Source: WVYX01 sp039586815
GTDB taxonomy: Bacteria; Gemmatimonadota; Gemmatimonadetes; Gemmatimonadales; GWC2-71-9
NCBI GenBank assembly: GCA_039586815.1
Contig: JBDHJR010000011.1
Span: 21,480 to 85,479 of the forward strand
Length of the DNA: 64,000 nucleotides
Reading direction: 5' to 3'
The position numbers and the translations under genes are program-made. This document shows positions 17,439-26,899 of this stretch, one piece after another (position 1 is the first letter of the stretch; each line of letters opens with the position of its first letter). A model generated the notes under the pieces. It was not told the DNA's origin, ran no database searches, and was given only the letters and a program-made list of their open reading frames with translations.

Positions 17439-18476
17439 TTATTGCCCCGCCAGCCGCTCGAACTCGCTGGTGCCGCGCCCCTCCAGGCCGTCACCCACCC
17501 GGGTGAGAAAATAGGCCGCGAGGCCTTCGCGCTCGGCGAGCTCCCGGCCCTGCGCGGGACCCAGCACGCTGAGGGCCGTGGCCCAGGCGTCCGCCATGGC
17601 GGCGCGCTGGTCCAGCACGCTCACCGAGGCACCCGCGTGACGGGCCGGCCTCCCGGTACGCGGATCCAGGATGTGGGCGTGGCGCACCCCGTCGATCATG
17701 TAGTAGTCGCGGTAGTCACCCGAAGTGGCGATCGCCATGTCCACGAGGTCCACGGCACGGTACGCCGAGCGGACCGGGGCGTCCGGCACCTCGATGCCCG
17801 CGCGCCAGGGAGAGCCGTCCGCCTTGCGCCCCCGCGCCCGGATCTCGCCGCCGACCTCCACCATGAACGCTGTGAAGCCCAGCGCCTCGAGCACCTCGGC
17901 AACCAGGTCGACTCCATATCCCTTGGCCACGGCCGACAGGTCGGCCACCACGCGCCGGTGCGTCTTCGTCAGGGTGCCGCTGGCCGCGTCGATGACGATC
18001 CGCTCGTACCCCACGCGCTCCCGCAGGCGCAGCAGCTCGGCTTCGGCGGGGGGAACCTCCGGCAGCCCGGCCGGCCCGAACCCCCAGGCGTTCACCAGCG
18101 GGCCTACGGTGACGTCCAGAGCGCCCCCCGAGCGCTCGCTCACATGGCGGGCGACCTGAAACACCTTCAGGGTATGCGGTGAGACCGCGAACGGCTCTTC
18201 ACTGATGTGACGGTTGAACCGCGAAAGTTCCGAGGTGCTGTCGTAGCTCGACATCAGGCGGTTCACCATCTCGAGCCGCGCCGCGATGCTGTCCCGCACC
18301 TCAGCGGAGCGGTCGGGCGTGAGCGCTCCCTCGATCAGCACCGTGTAGGTGGTGCCCATCGCCGGGCCCGAGATCTCGCTTAGCTCCGAAGTCGGCTGGC
18401 GCAGGAGGGTGCGACTCGCGAACAGCACCGCGAGTAGCAGGAGCGCGATCAAGGATGCGAGGACGGTGCGCCGCAT
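17439..18476 (-). CDS. apbE: FAD:protein FMN transferase (ApbE family)
   Basis: 345 aa from ATG 18476. N-terminal membrane anchor (about 5-22), then GPAMGTTYTV (substrate Thr/FAD loop), MSSYDSTSELSRFN, VDLSAVAKGYGVDLVAEVL (written here ADLSAVAKGYGVD), VEVGGEIRARG, the TSGDYRDYY segment and HAHILDPRTGRPA, followed by DAWATALSVLG that carries the Mg-binding residues. ApbE attaches FMN to Thr of Nqr/Rnf subunits and other flavoproteins in the periplasm. No nqr, rnf or FMN-binding-domain gene is next to it, so its target lies elsewhere. The catalytic motifs are intact. Confidence 0.93.
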   Translation of the reverse strand: MRRTVLASLIALLLLAVLFASRTLLRQPTSELSEISGPAMGTTYTVLIEGALTPDRSAEVRDSIAARLEMVNRLMSSYDSTSELSRFNRHISEEPFAVSPHTLKVFQVARHVSERSGGALDVTVGPLVNAWGFGPAGLPEVPPAEAELLRLRERVGYERIVIDAASGTLTKTHRRVVADLSAVAKGYGVDLVAEVLEALGFTAFMVEVGGEIRARGRKADGSPWRAGIEVPDAPVRSAYRAVDLVDMAIATSGDYRDYYMIDGVRHAHILDPRTGRPARHAGASVSVLDQRAAMADAWATALSVLGPAQGRELAEREGLAAYFLTRVGDGLEGRGTSEFERLAGQ

Positions 18477-18530
18477 GGTGGTTTGAGTGTACGCCGCCTG
18501 CCAAGCCGTTGGCAAGCCGCGCGGACGGAG

Positions 18531-19511
18531 TTAGCGGCCGCGCCCCTGCACGCCCTCTACCGCCGCCTCGATCAGGCGATATGCCGCCTGCAGAGACTTA
18601 CCCTCGGGGTCACGCTCGTTGGCCGGCGTGGACGCCACGCCGAAGGCGGCAACCTTCTCGTAGCCGAACATCGCCGTTATCGCCACCGCCAGCTCCTGGC
18701 TGGTGGGGCCGTCCGGCACAGTCAGCGAGTGTCCCGGCACCTCTTCAGGATCCAGCACGTCCATGTCCACGTGCACGTATATCACGTCCACCGCCTCCGA
18801 CAGGCGACGCATCTCCTCGTGCAGCCGGGCCGACACATTGCGCACGTCCTCCACCGATATCTCGTGTACTGCGCTGGAATCCAGCAACTCCCGCTCCAGC
18901 GGGTCCACGTCCCGCAGGCCGACCATCAGGATGTGCTCCGTCGAGAGCGCCGGATCGAGGCCGGACTCCAACCTCAGGTTCTTGAGAGCGAGGCCTGCTG
19001 ACACCGCTACCGGCATTCCACCCAGCATGCCGCTGAGCGTGGTCTCGGGAACGTTGAAGTCACCGTGGGAGTCGATGAACACCAGGCCGACGCGCTGAGG
19101 CTCGGACGTCGCGTGCTGCAGGCCTCCCAGCACGCCGAGGAGCGACGTACAGTTGGCCAACAGGCCGACCGACAGCTGATCCCGCTTCACGTTATCGGCC
19201 ACGATCTTGGCCAGGTGGCCGTTCGCCAGCCCCATGCGGTGCCACTCCCCGTACTCCCGCTGCTGCTCCGACGTGAGCCGGACTTCGTCGACCCGTCTGA
19301 CCGTGGCGCCCATGCGCCCGAGCTGACGGCCCAGGCCCCCGCCCTCCAGGTAGTCCGGCACGCCGGAGATCTCGGCGACGTTGCGGGCGCCGGTGTAGGG
19401 CATCTTGACGAGCGCCACCTGCACGGCGCCGGTGGAGTCGGTGAACTGCTGAGCCTGGAGCGTCATGGGAGCCAGCGCGGCGATCGCGAGTGAAACGAGG
19501 GACTTGCGCAC
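18531..19511 (-). CDS. Exported arginase/agmatinase-fold protein with altered metal site
   Basis: 326 aa from GTG 19511, preceded by AGGAG at good distance. A clear signal peptide (SLAIAALAPMTLQAQ) is unusual for ureohydrolases, which are normally cytoplasmic. The Mn-binding motifs FIDSHGDFNVPE and VHVDMDVLDPEEVPGHS are present. The first motif (GGDHS in arginases) reads LLANCTSLLG, so its His ligand appears to be Cys or missing. The family hydrolyses guanidino compounds to urea, or formimino groups; an exported, partly altered member may use another substrate. It diverges from the PurF-like gene with 141 bp between. Confidence 0.82.
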   Translation of the reverse strand: MRKSLVSLAIAALAPMTLQAQQFTDSTGAVQVALVKMPYTGARNVAEISGVPDYLEGGGLGRQLGRMGATVRRVDEVRLTSEQQREYGEWHRMGLANGHLAKIVADNVKRDQLSVGLLANCTSLLGVLGGLQHATSEPQRVGLVFIDSHGDFNVPETTLSGMLGGMPVAVSAGLALKNLRLESGLDPALSTEHILMVGLRDVDPLERELLDSSAVHEISVEDVRNVSARLHEEMRRLSEAVDVIYVHVDMDVLDPEEVPGHSLTVPDGPTSQELAVAITAMFGYEKVAAFGVASTPANERDPEGKSLQAAYRLIEAAVEGVQGRGR

Positions 19512-19652
19512 CTGTCATCTCCTGAACAGAGGGCCATGCGACCCGTGGCCGCTAACGTACGGCCCAGTCTGCCGGCTGGTAAGCGCCCGTAGACTCCCCA
19601 CGACCGTCGTCGTACCTTGCCTCCTGCTGCTCGACCGCCACGAGGAGGGGAT

Positions 19653-21059
19653 GTGGGAGGACTGTTCGGCGTCATCTCGAAGGAAGACTGCGTAGCGGAT
19701 CTCTACTACGGCACCGACTACCACTCCCACCTCGGCACCATGCGGGGCGGGCTCGCGGTGCGGAACGGATCCGGCTTCACCCGCATCATCCACGACATCA
19801 CCAATGCCCAGTTCCGCAGCAAGTTCGAGGACGACCTCGGTCGGCTCACCGGGACCATGGGCATCGGGGTCATCAGCGACTACGAGGACCAGCCGCTCAT
19901 CATCAGCTCGCACCACGGGACGTACGCGATCGTCACCGTGGGCAAAGTGGGCAACCTCGATGCGCTGGTGCAGGCGGCGCTGCACAAGAACGGGACGCAC
20001 TTCTCCGAGATGACCGGGAGCGAGGTGAACCCCACGCAGCTGGTGGCCCACCTGATCGACCAGGGCGACACCTTCGTGGACGGCATCCGGCACGCCCAGG
20101 AAGTGATCGAAGGGTCGTGCTCGATTCTGCTCCTCACCGACGATGGGATCTACGCCGCGCGGGACCGATTGGGCCGCACGCCCGTGGTGACCGGCGAGAA
20201 GGAGGGCGCGCAGGCCGTCTCGTTCGAGACCTGCGCGTTCCCCAACCTGGGGTACCGGACCAGCCGTTATCTCGGCCCGGGCGAGATCGTGCGGGTCAGC
20301 GCCGAGGGAGTGGAGCCGCTGCTCCCGCCCGGTGAAGCGATGCAGATCTGCGCGTTCCTCTGGGTGTACTACGGCTATCCCGGCTCGGACTACGAGGGGA
20401 TCAACGTCGAAGCCGCGCGCTACCGTTGTGGCGGCTGCCTGGCGCAGCGCGACGATACGGCAGTCGATGTGGTCGCCGGCATCCCCGACTCGGGAACGGG
20501 TCACGCCATCGGCTACGCCAACAAAGCGGGAGTGCCCTACAGCCGCCCGTTCGTGAAGTACACACCGACGTGGCCCCGCAGCTTCATGCCGCAGGACCAG
20601 CGGGTGCGTGATCTCGTAGCTCGCATGAAGCTGATCCCCATCCGAGAGCTAATCGAGGGCAAGCGCCTGCTGTTCTGTGAGGACTCGATCGTGCGGGGCA
20701 CGCAGCTCCAGGACATCATCCGCCGGATCTTCGCGTACGGTGCCGAAGAGGTCCACATGCGACCCGCCTGTCCGCCACTGGTGTTCAGCTGCAAGTTTCT
20801 CAACTTCTCACGCTCCAGGTCCGAGCTGGACCTGGCGGGGCGCAGCGCCGTGCACGAGCTGGAAGGGGACGAGCCGGCCAACCTCGACGAGTATGCAGAC
20901 CCTGATTCCGAGCGCCACGCAGCGATGGTCGAGCACATCAGGGAGCGGCTGGGTCTCACCTCGCTGCGTTACCAGCGGCTCGACGACCTGGTGTCGGCAA
21001 TAGGCCTGCCGAAGGCGAAGCTCTGCACCTACTGCTGGGATGGTGTGGAAGGCGGATAA
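19653..21059 (+). CDS. PurF-like amidophosphoribosyltransferase paralogue lacking the N-terminal Cys
   Basis: 468 aa from GTG 19653, just after GAGGAGGGG. It starts MGGLFGVISKEDC where true PurF starts (after processing) with catalytic Cys in CGVFG/CGIFG, so the glutaminase nucleophile is missing. The class II amidotransferase fold (DYHSHLGTMRGG, GIGVISDYEDQPL, YAARDRLGRTPV) and the phosphoribosyltransferase domain (GIPDSGTGHAIGYA and the PRPP loop LLFCEDSIVRGTQLQ) are otherwise intact. Several Cys follow (RYRCGGC, RPACPP, CTYCWDG). A group with GGFFG or GGLFG starts is known among predicted PurF proteins; it may use free ammonia or another amine. Followed at 54 bp by an acyl-CoA dehydrogenase gene. 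Confidence 0.85.
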   Translation: MGGLFGVISKEDCVADLYYGTDYHSHLGTMRGGLAVRNGSGFTRIIHDITNAQFRSKFEDDLGRLTGTMGIGVISDYEDQPLIISSHHGTYAIVTVGKVGNLDALVQAALHKNGTHFSEMTGSEVNPTQLVAHLIDQGDTFVDGIRHAQEVIEGSCSILLLTDDGIYAARDRLGRTPVVTGEKEGAQAVSFETCAFPNLGYRTSRYLGPGEIVRVSAEGVEPLLPPGEAMQICAFLWVYYGYPGSDYEGINVEAARYRCGGCLAQRDDTAVDVVAGIPDSGTGHAIGYANKAGVPYSRPFVKYTPTWPRSFMPQDQRVRDLVARMKLIPIRELIEGKRLLFCEDSIVRGTQLQDIIRRIFAYGAEEVHMRPACPPLVFSCKFLNFSRSRSELDLAGRSAVHELEGDEPANLDEYADPDSERHAAMVEHIRERLGLTSLRYQRLDDLVSAIGLPKAKLCTYCWDGVEGG

Positions 21060-21113
21060 GGCCGCACGAGCGGCCCTCACCCTCTGGGACGCAGTAACAC
21101 GGGAGACGACGGG

Positions 21114-22280
21114 ATGATCAAGGAACTGTACACCCCCATGCAGATCGAACTGCGGGAGCGCGCGCGCGAGCTGGCCGATACCGCGATGCGCCCCGTGGCG
21201 GCCAAATACGACGAAGCGCAGGAGTATCCCTGGGAGGTCCAGAAGGCCATCAAGGCGGCGGGACTATCGGGCGTGTGGATTCCCGAAGAGTACGGCGGCA
21301 TGGGCGGAGGCGTGCTCGACCTGTGCCTCGTGGTCGAGGAGTTCTCGCGGGCCTGCGGTGGTATGGGCGTTGGGTTCGCGGTGAACGCGCTGGGATCGTT
21401 CCCCATCATCGTCGGCGGCACCGACGAGCAGAAGGAGCGCTGGCTCCCCGGCATCGCCGCAGGCGAGAAGCTCATCGCGTTCGGGCTGTCCGAGGCAAAG
21501 GCCGGATCGGACGCGGGCTCGATGACGACCCGCGCCGCGAAGGACGGCGACCACTACGTGCTCGACGGCGAGAAGAAGTGGAACACCGGCGGCGCCGTTG
21601 CCTCGTACAACACCATCTTTGCGGTCACCAACCCAGATCGCGGGGCGCGCGGCATCTCTGCCTTCGTGGTCGAGGAAGGCACCAAGGGCTACACCGTGGG
21701 CAAGCACGAGGACAAAATGGGCATCCGCTGTGTGCCAGTGGTGGAGATCCACCTGGACAAGTGCAAGGTGCCCGAGGCCAACCTGCTGGGCGGCCGCGAG
21801 GGGCAGGGCTTCAAGCACGCCATGATCACGCTCGACCGGGCGCGGCCTGGAGTGGCAGCGCAGGCCGTGGGACTGGCGCAGGGCGCGCTCGATCTCGCAA
21901 TGCAGTACACGCACGAGCGCCAGCAGTTCGGCCAGTCGGTCAGCTCGTTCCAGGGGGTGCAGTGGATGCTGTCGGACATGGCCACCCAGATCGAGGCGGC
22001 GCGGCAGCTGGTGCACCACGCCGCGCGGGTGATCGACTCGGGCCACCGGCACATCACCAAGGTCTCGGCGATGTGCAAGCTCATGGCGACCGACGTCGCC
22101 ATGAAAGTGACGACCGACTGCGTGCAGCTGTTCGGCGGCTACGGGTACTGCAAGGATTACCCCATCGAGAAGTTCATGCGGGACGCCAAGATCACCCAGA
22201 TCTACGAGGGCACCAACCAGATCCAGCGCCTGGTCATCGCGCGGAACCTGCTGCGTGAGGCGGCCGGAGGGGCGAAGTGA
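21114..22280 (+). CDS. Acyl-CoA dehydrogenase
   Basis: 388 aa, the standard family length. FAD and substrate motifs are all visible: VWIPEEYGGMGG, FGLSEAKAGSDAGS (about 124-137), WNTGGAVASY (the ITNG position reads NTGG), ERQQFGQSVSSFQ, QLFGGYGYCKDYPIEKFMRDAKI and the catalytic Glu in IYEGTNQIQR (about residue 365). It oxidises an acyl-CoA to the 2-enoyl-CoA and passes electrons to ETF. Short-chain or branched-chain type by sequence; chain length cannot be set. Its TGA overlaps the start of the carboxypeptidase gene as TGATG. Confidence 0.95.
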   Translation: MIKELYTPMQIELRERARELADTAMRPVAAKYDEAQEYPWEVQKAIKAAGLSGVWIPEEYGGMGGGVLDLCLVVEEFSRACGGMGVGFAVNALGSFPIIVGGTDEQKERWLPGIAAGEKLIAFGLSEAKAGSDAGSMTTRAAKDGDHYVLDGEKKWNTGGAVASYNTIFAVTNPDRGARGISAFVVEEGTKGYTVGKHEDKMGIRCVPVVEIHLDKCKVPEANLLGGREGQGFKHAMITLDRARPGVAAQAVGLAQGALDLAMQYTHERQQFGQSVSSFQGVQWMLSDMATQIEAARQLVHHAARVIDSGHRHITKVSAMCKLMATDVAMKVTTDCVQLFGGYGYCKDYPIEKFMRDAKITQIYEGTNQIQRLVIARNLLREAAGGAK

Positions 22281-24184
22281 TGACATTCCGCACCGGCATC
22301 CTGGTTCTCGCATGCGTGCTCACGCCTGCCGGCTCGCTCAATGCCCAGGACACAACGTGGTACACGGTGAAGGGCGAGCGCCACGGCGTGAGCTTCTTCG
22401 AGCAGCGCCAACACCCCGGCGTCGAGTACGAGGCGGGGGAGCAGCTCACGTTCGACCGCTACCACACCGCCGACGTGATGTATGCGTGGCTCGAGCGCTG
22501 GGCCGAGCAGTACCCCGACATTCTGGACCTCTACGAGGTGGGGCGCAGCTTCGAGGGCCGGCCGATCCTGCAGGTGACCATCACCAACAAGGAGACCGGC
22601 CGGGCGGAGGACAAGCCGGCCGCCTTCTTCGAGGGCGGGCGCCACAGCGGTGAAATCACCAGCTCGGAGTCGGTGCTGTGGCTGATCCAGCACCTGCTGC
22701 AGCGTTACGGCAGCGACGATGCGATCACCGAGCTGATCGACACCCGCGCCATCTACCTCAAGCCGCAGAACAACCCCGACGGCTCAGGCCTCTACCTCAA
22801 CACAGCGCAGGCGAACCGCAGCACCCTGCGGCCGCACGACAGCGACCGGGACGGGCTGGTGGACGAGGATCCGCCCGAGGACCTGGACGGGGACGGCGTG
22901 ATCTACCAGATCCGCTACCGGCCGGGACCGGACGAGGAGGACGAGGCCGATCGCATACTGGACGACCGCGATCCATCGGGCCGGCTGATGCGGCGCGCGC
23001 CCGAAGGCGAGGGCGAGTGGATCGTCATCTCCGAGGGGATCGACAACGACGGGGACGGCCGCTACAACGAGGACGGCATCGGCGGGCTCGACCTGCACCG
23101 CAACTACCCCGAGAACTGGCGTCCCGAGCCCGGCCAGGACCGCACCGAGCGCGGCTATACCCAGTTCGGCGCGGGCGCGTTCCCCCTGAGCGAGAGCGAG
23201 ACGCGGGCGACCGTGCTCTGGGTGCTCACCCATCCCAATATCTCCGTCGCCAACTCGATGGACACGCGCGTGCCCATGCACCTGCGGCCGCCGTCAACGT
23301 CGAAGAGCGCCGAGCGCATGTACCCCGAGGACCTGGCGTACTACGTCTACTTCGACAGCCTGGGAATCGGCATCACGGGCTACGACTGGGCCGGCGACGT
23401 GTATGACAACTACATGACCCGAGTGCCGGTCAGCCCGTTCAGCGGCGACTCCTCGCGGCCCAGCCCCCTGTTCGGGCACGGTCCCGACTTCGGCTACTGG
23501 TATTACGGCGCCATCTGGTACGGCGACGAGCTGTGGAACGGCGGCCGCATGAGGGACTACAACGGCGACGGCCTGCTGGACCAAGTGGACGCGCTCACCT
23601 GGGACGACGAGGGCAACGGCGGCCGCGGCTTCCGCGAGTGGGAGACGTTCCAGCACCCCGAGCTGGGGGAGGTGGAGATCGGGGGATTCCACCCCAAGTT
23701 CTTCTCCCAGAACGGGCCGCCCGAGGAGCTGGAGCGGTGGGCCCGTAACCAGGCGCTGTTCAATCTCCAGATGGCGCTGCACCTCCCGCTGATCGACGAC
23801 GTCGAGACCGGCGTGCGTGCGCTGGCCAGCGAGGGCGACAGCACCACCTACGAGGTCACGGTGAGCTGGACCAACAGCGGCCGGCTTCCCACGGCCCTAC
23901 GGCAAGCACAGCTGGTGAAGATCGTGCAGGAGGACCGGGTGCGGTTGCGGTTCGACTCGTCACTCACCCGGGGGAAGGATCCGACGGTCCGCATCGTGAG
24001 GCCGGGCCGGCGCGACAAGGTCATCCGGGCCGGCTGGACGGAGCCGGCCGAGCACAAGTCGGTGACCTTCGAGGTGCGGACGTACGGCACCCCCGGTGTC
24101 GCGGGCACCGTCCACGTGCTGTCCACCAGAGGTGGGCTGGTCGAGGTCCCGCTGACGCTGGGACGGCCGGAGGAGAGCCGCTAG
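22280..24184 (+). CDS. Exported M14-family zinc carboxypeptidase
   Basis: 634 aa from ATG 22280 (GTG one codon earlier is possible). Signal peptide to LNAQ (about 1-23). Zinc motif HxxE in GGRHSGEITSSE (His about 122, Glu about 125), NNPDGSG, and the second His in LDLHRNYPENW. Two Asp-rich, EF-hand-like segments (DSDRDGLVDEDPPEDLDGDG and DNDGDGRYNEDG) lie in an insert between the first zinc motif and the second His and may bind calcium. A C-terminal beta-sandwich follows the catalytic domain. It should cleave C-terminal residues of peptides outside the cytoplasm. Coupled to the acyl-CoA dehydrogenase gene, though with no obvious joint pathway. Confidence 0.9.
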   Translation: MTFRTGILVLACVLTPAGSLNAQDTTWYTVKGERHGVSFFEQRQHPGVEYEAGEQLTFDRYHTADVMYAWLERWAEQYPDILDLYEVGRSFEGRPILQVTITNKETGRAEDKPAAFFEGGRHSGEITSSESVLWLIQHLLQRYGSDDAITELIDTRAIYLKPQNNPDGSGLYLNTAQANRSTLRPHDSDRDGLVDEDPPEDLDGDGVIYQIRYRPGPDEEDEADRILDDRDPSGRLMRRAPEGEGEWIVISEGIDNDGDGRYNEDGIGGLDLHRNYPENWRPEPGQDRTERGYTQFGAGAFPLSESETRATVLWVLTHPNISVANSMDTRVPMHLRPPSTSKSAERMYPEDLAYYVYFDSLGIGITGYDWAGDVYDNYMTRVPVSPFSGDSSRPSPLFGHGPDFGYWYYGAIWYGDELWNGGRMRDYNGDGLLDQVDALTWDDEGNGGRGFREWETFQHPELGEVEIGGFHPKFFSQNGPPEELERWARNQALFNLQMALHLPLIDDVETGVRALASEGDSTTYEVTVSWTNSGRLPTALRQAQLVKIVQEDRVRLRFDSSLTRGKDPTVRIVRPGRRDKVIRAGWTEPAEHKSVTFEVRTYGTPGVAGTVHVLSTRGGLVEVPLTLGRPEESR

Positions 24185-25383
24185 GGAGCCGCGCCAAACA
24201 CGGCGGCGGCGAGCACCCGCTGATCGGCGGGGAGCTCCTGCACCGTGCCGTCGTCCACGCCGATGAGGCGCTGGCCGCGGCGCGTCGAGATCAGCAGGTG
24301 GCGCGTCCCCATCCACTGACAGGGGGCGAGATCGGCTTCCTCGCTCGCACCAGCGGGTGCGTCACCGATCAGCTCCTCGAACACGACCTTCTCGTCGGCA
24401 CCACTGCGCACCACCACATGCCTAGTCGTGTACGTCAGCCCCTGCCCCACGCGCGCGTAGCTGCGCTCGTGGGCTATGCGACGGCCGTCGGGCGACCAGC
24501 ACGCACCGAAGTCGCTCGGCACGCCTAGCTGCTTCTCGCTCGCCTCGTAGCTGTAGCTGTTCCCCGGCACATCGTAGATCACCAGGTGCATCGTGTTGGC
24601 CCAGCGGCGCGACACGACCTCGTAGACGATGCGGTCGCCGTCGGGCGACCACACGCTGCCCTGCGGGCGACTCTGATAGTCAGCGATGACGCGTGCGCCG
24701 CTCCCGTCGTGCGCGGCGATCCACAGCTCGGGGATGACCTCCGGCTGGGCCCGGTTGGCGAACGTCACTGAGCGGTCCTGATAGTAGGCGAGACGCCGAC
24801 CGTTGGGAGAGAACCCGATGTTCGACTTGCCCAGAGGCACCACCGTGGCCAGCGTCCCGCAATCGCCGCTCCGTACGGTGTAGAAGTTCGTCCGATCCGA
24901 CACGATCGCCTCGGACGCCGACCTCCAGGCCACGAACTCGTCGGACTGACATCCCATGTCACGCGCCTCACCAGAGCCCTCGACTACCCTGACGCCGCCT
25001 CCTGCGTCTCTGATGCCGACGCCGAGGCGCTCGCCGTCCGTAGACCATCCCAGTGTGTAGGCCGCGCCGACCCCGCCCTGATGAACGTTCGCGATCGCCC
25101 CAGTCTCATTGTCGATGGCAACCACGCTCGTGGCACCGCCGCTGCGGAAGGCGAGGGCAAGGCGGCGTCCGCCCAGGCTCGCGGCCGCAGCGAGGACCTC
25201 ATCAACATTGCGCACGATCGGCTCGGCCCTGCCGGCCCGCGTGTCCCGGCGATGGAGGGCGCCACCGGCCTCGTACACGTATGCAGAACCTTCACCCGAC
25301 AGGGGCGCGGCGGCGGATCCGCCTCCGCCCGAGGCACAGGCGGAGACAAGCACGGCAATCAACGATAGTCTCGTCAACGACAT
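24181..25383 (-). CDS. Beta-propeller (PD40/TolB-like) lipoprotein
   Basis: 400 aa from ATG 25383. Lipobox VSAC at about residues 13-16, then a Gly-rich linker and a propeller of WD40-like/PD40 repeats recognised by GWSTDGERLGV, GFSPNGRRLAYY, VWSPDGDRIVYE and CWSPDGRRIAHE. TolB-like propellers mainly bind proteins or peptides in the periplasm; no catalytic domain is attached. The stop is shared in CTAG with the convergent M14 gene. The gene starts 25 bp after the DEAD-box helicase stop and is probably read with it. Confidence 0.8.
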   Translation of the reverse strand: MSLTRLSLIAVLVSACASGGGGSAAAPLSGEGSAYVYEAGGALHRRDTRAGRAEPIVRNVDEVLAAAASLGGRRLALAFRSGGATSVVAIDNETGAIANVHQGGVGAAYTLGWSTDGERLGVGIRDAGGGVRVVEGSGEARDMGCQSDEFVAWRSASEAIVSDRTNFYTVRSGDCGTLATVVPLGKSNIGFSPNGRRLAYYQDRSVTFANRAQPEVIPELWIAAHDGSGARVIADYQSRPQGSVWSPDGDRIVYEVVSRRWANTMHLVIYDVPGNSYSYEASEKQLGVPSDFGACWSPDGRRIAHERSYARVGQGLTYTTRHVVVRSGADEKVVFEELIGDAPAGASEEADLAPCQWMGTRHLLISTRRGQRLIGVDDGTVQELPADQRVLAAAVFGAAP

Positions 25384-25408
25384 GAAGTCCTCACGGTTGA
25401 GCGCCGCG

Positions 25409-26623
25409 CTAGCGCCGGCGGGATCCGCCCCGCCGAGCCCTGAGCGAGGGTCCCTGCTGCCGCGGCACCGTCTCACTCGTGAGCGGCTGGCTGGGCCTTA
25501 CCGCCGGCTCGAAGCCCGGTACGACTTCCCGAGGGAAGCTCCGGCCCATGAGCCGCTCCACGTCCCTCATCATCAGCCACTCGTCGGGCGACATGAGCGT
25601 CAAGGCCACGCCCTGCGCCCCCGCGCGCGCCGTCCGCCCCACGCGATGCACGTATATCTCGGGGTCGTGGGGGACGTCGTAGTTCACCACCATTACGATG
25701 TTGTCGACGTCGATGCCGCGGGCTGCGACGTCCGTCGCAACCAGAATGCGGGTCTTACCGACCTTGAACCGCTCGAGCACCTCGTTGCGCGCGCTCTGGG
25801 TCTTGCCGCCGTGGATCGCCGCCACGCTGTTGCCCTCGCGGCGCAGGTGGCGGGCGAGCTTGTCCGCCCCGAACTTCGTGCGGGTGAACACCAGGGTGCG
25901 CCCCTGGGGCAGCTCGCTGAGCATCATAGCGAGCACGTTCCTCTTCTCGGGCTTGTCCACGGCCACGAGAACGTGCTCCACCCCGTCGGCGGACTCCGCG
26001 CGCCGGCCTATCTCGACCGCGGCGTGCTCATTGAGCGCCCGCCGCGCCAGCCGATCCACATCACCCGAGATGGTCGCCGAGAACAGCATGGTCTGGCGCT
26101 CTCTGGGGAGGGAGTCGAGGATCTTGCGGACGTCGGGCGCGAACCCCATGTCCAGCATCCGGTCCGCTTCGTCCAGCACCAGCACCTCGAGCTGGGAGCT
26201 GTCCACGTGTCCGCGACGCATGTGGTCGAGCAGCCGCCCCGGCGTGGCGACCACGACATCGACGCCGCGCCTGAGCGCGCGCGTCTGCGGCTCCATCCCG
26301 ACTCCGCCGTAGACGGCCACCGACTTCACACCCAAGTGACGTCCGTAGGCACGGGCGCTTTCCAGCACCTGCTCCGCAAGCTCGCGGGTAGGCACGAGGA
26401 TGAGCGCCCTGAGACTCCCGGGTCGGCCCGCCTCGAGACGCTGCAGGATCGGCAGCAAGAACGCCGCCGTCTTGCCGGTCCCCGTTTGTGCCGAGCCCAC
26501 GAGATCGCGCCCCTCGAGGCCCAATGGGATCGCCTCCCGCTGAACGGGGGTGGGTTCTGTGTAGCCCTCCTCCTGGACCGCCTGCAAGAGCGCGGGTGCC
26601 AGGCCTAACGACTCGAATGACAT
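25409..26623 (-). CDS. DEAD-box RNA helicase (RhlE-like)
   Basis: 404 aa from ATG 26623. Q motif (PTPVQREAIP), motif I AQTGTGKT (45-52), Ia PTRELAEQ, II LDEADRML, III SATISGD, IV-VI region with TLVFTRTK, VATDVAARGID and YVHRVGRTARAG. A short basic tail (ARRGGSRRR) follows, as in RhlE-type helicases that unwind rRNA or mRNA structure. Motifs complete, so an active enzyme is expected. The upstream 276 bp contain a few AT-rich stretches but no clear cold-shock signal. Confidence 0.95.
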   Translation of the reverse strand: MSFESLGLAPALLQAVQEEGYTEPTPVQREAIPLGLEGRDLVGSAQTGTGKTAAFLLPILQRLEAGRPGSLRALILVPTRELAEQVLESARAYGRHLGVKSVAVYGGVGMEPQTRALRRGVDVVVATPGRLLDHMRRGHVDSSQLEVLVLDEADRMLDMGFAPDVRKILDSLPRERQTMLFSATISGDVDRLARRALNEHAAVEIGRRAESADGVEHVLVAVDKPEKRNVLAMMLSELPQGRTLVFTRTKFGADKLARHLRREGNSVAAIHGGKTQSARNEVLERFKVGKTRILVATDVAARGIDVDNIVMVVNYDVPHDPEIYVHRVGRTARAGAQGVALTLMSPDEWLMMRDVERLMGRSFPREVVPGFEPAVRPSQPLTSETVPRQQGPSLRARRGGSRRR

Positions 26624-26899
26624 CTTCTTCGTATCACTCCTCACCATGCATGTGGGTGCACTCCGGGGCACATCCGTGTCACCGGAACACACGATCACTG
26701 ATTGTTTGAACCTGGGGGATGAAGCGACGCGTCTTCGGCTCGTCGGTACCCATCCTGAGCGGGGACCATTCTACCGAAGTGAGAAGATGCCAGCTCGCGG
26801 TTCGAACTTCGAGCACGCAAGCTAACCAGAAACATAGGCGAGCGCCAGAGCCGGGATTGTGTTAGTTTTCTTGGTCATTCGAGACCCGGAGAGTGATTC

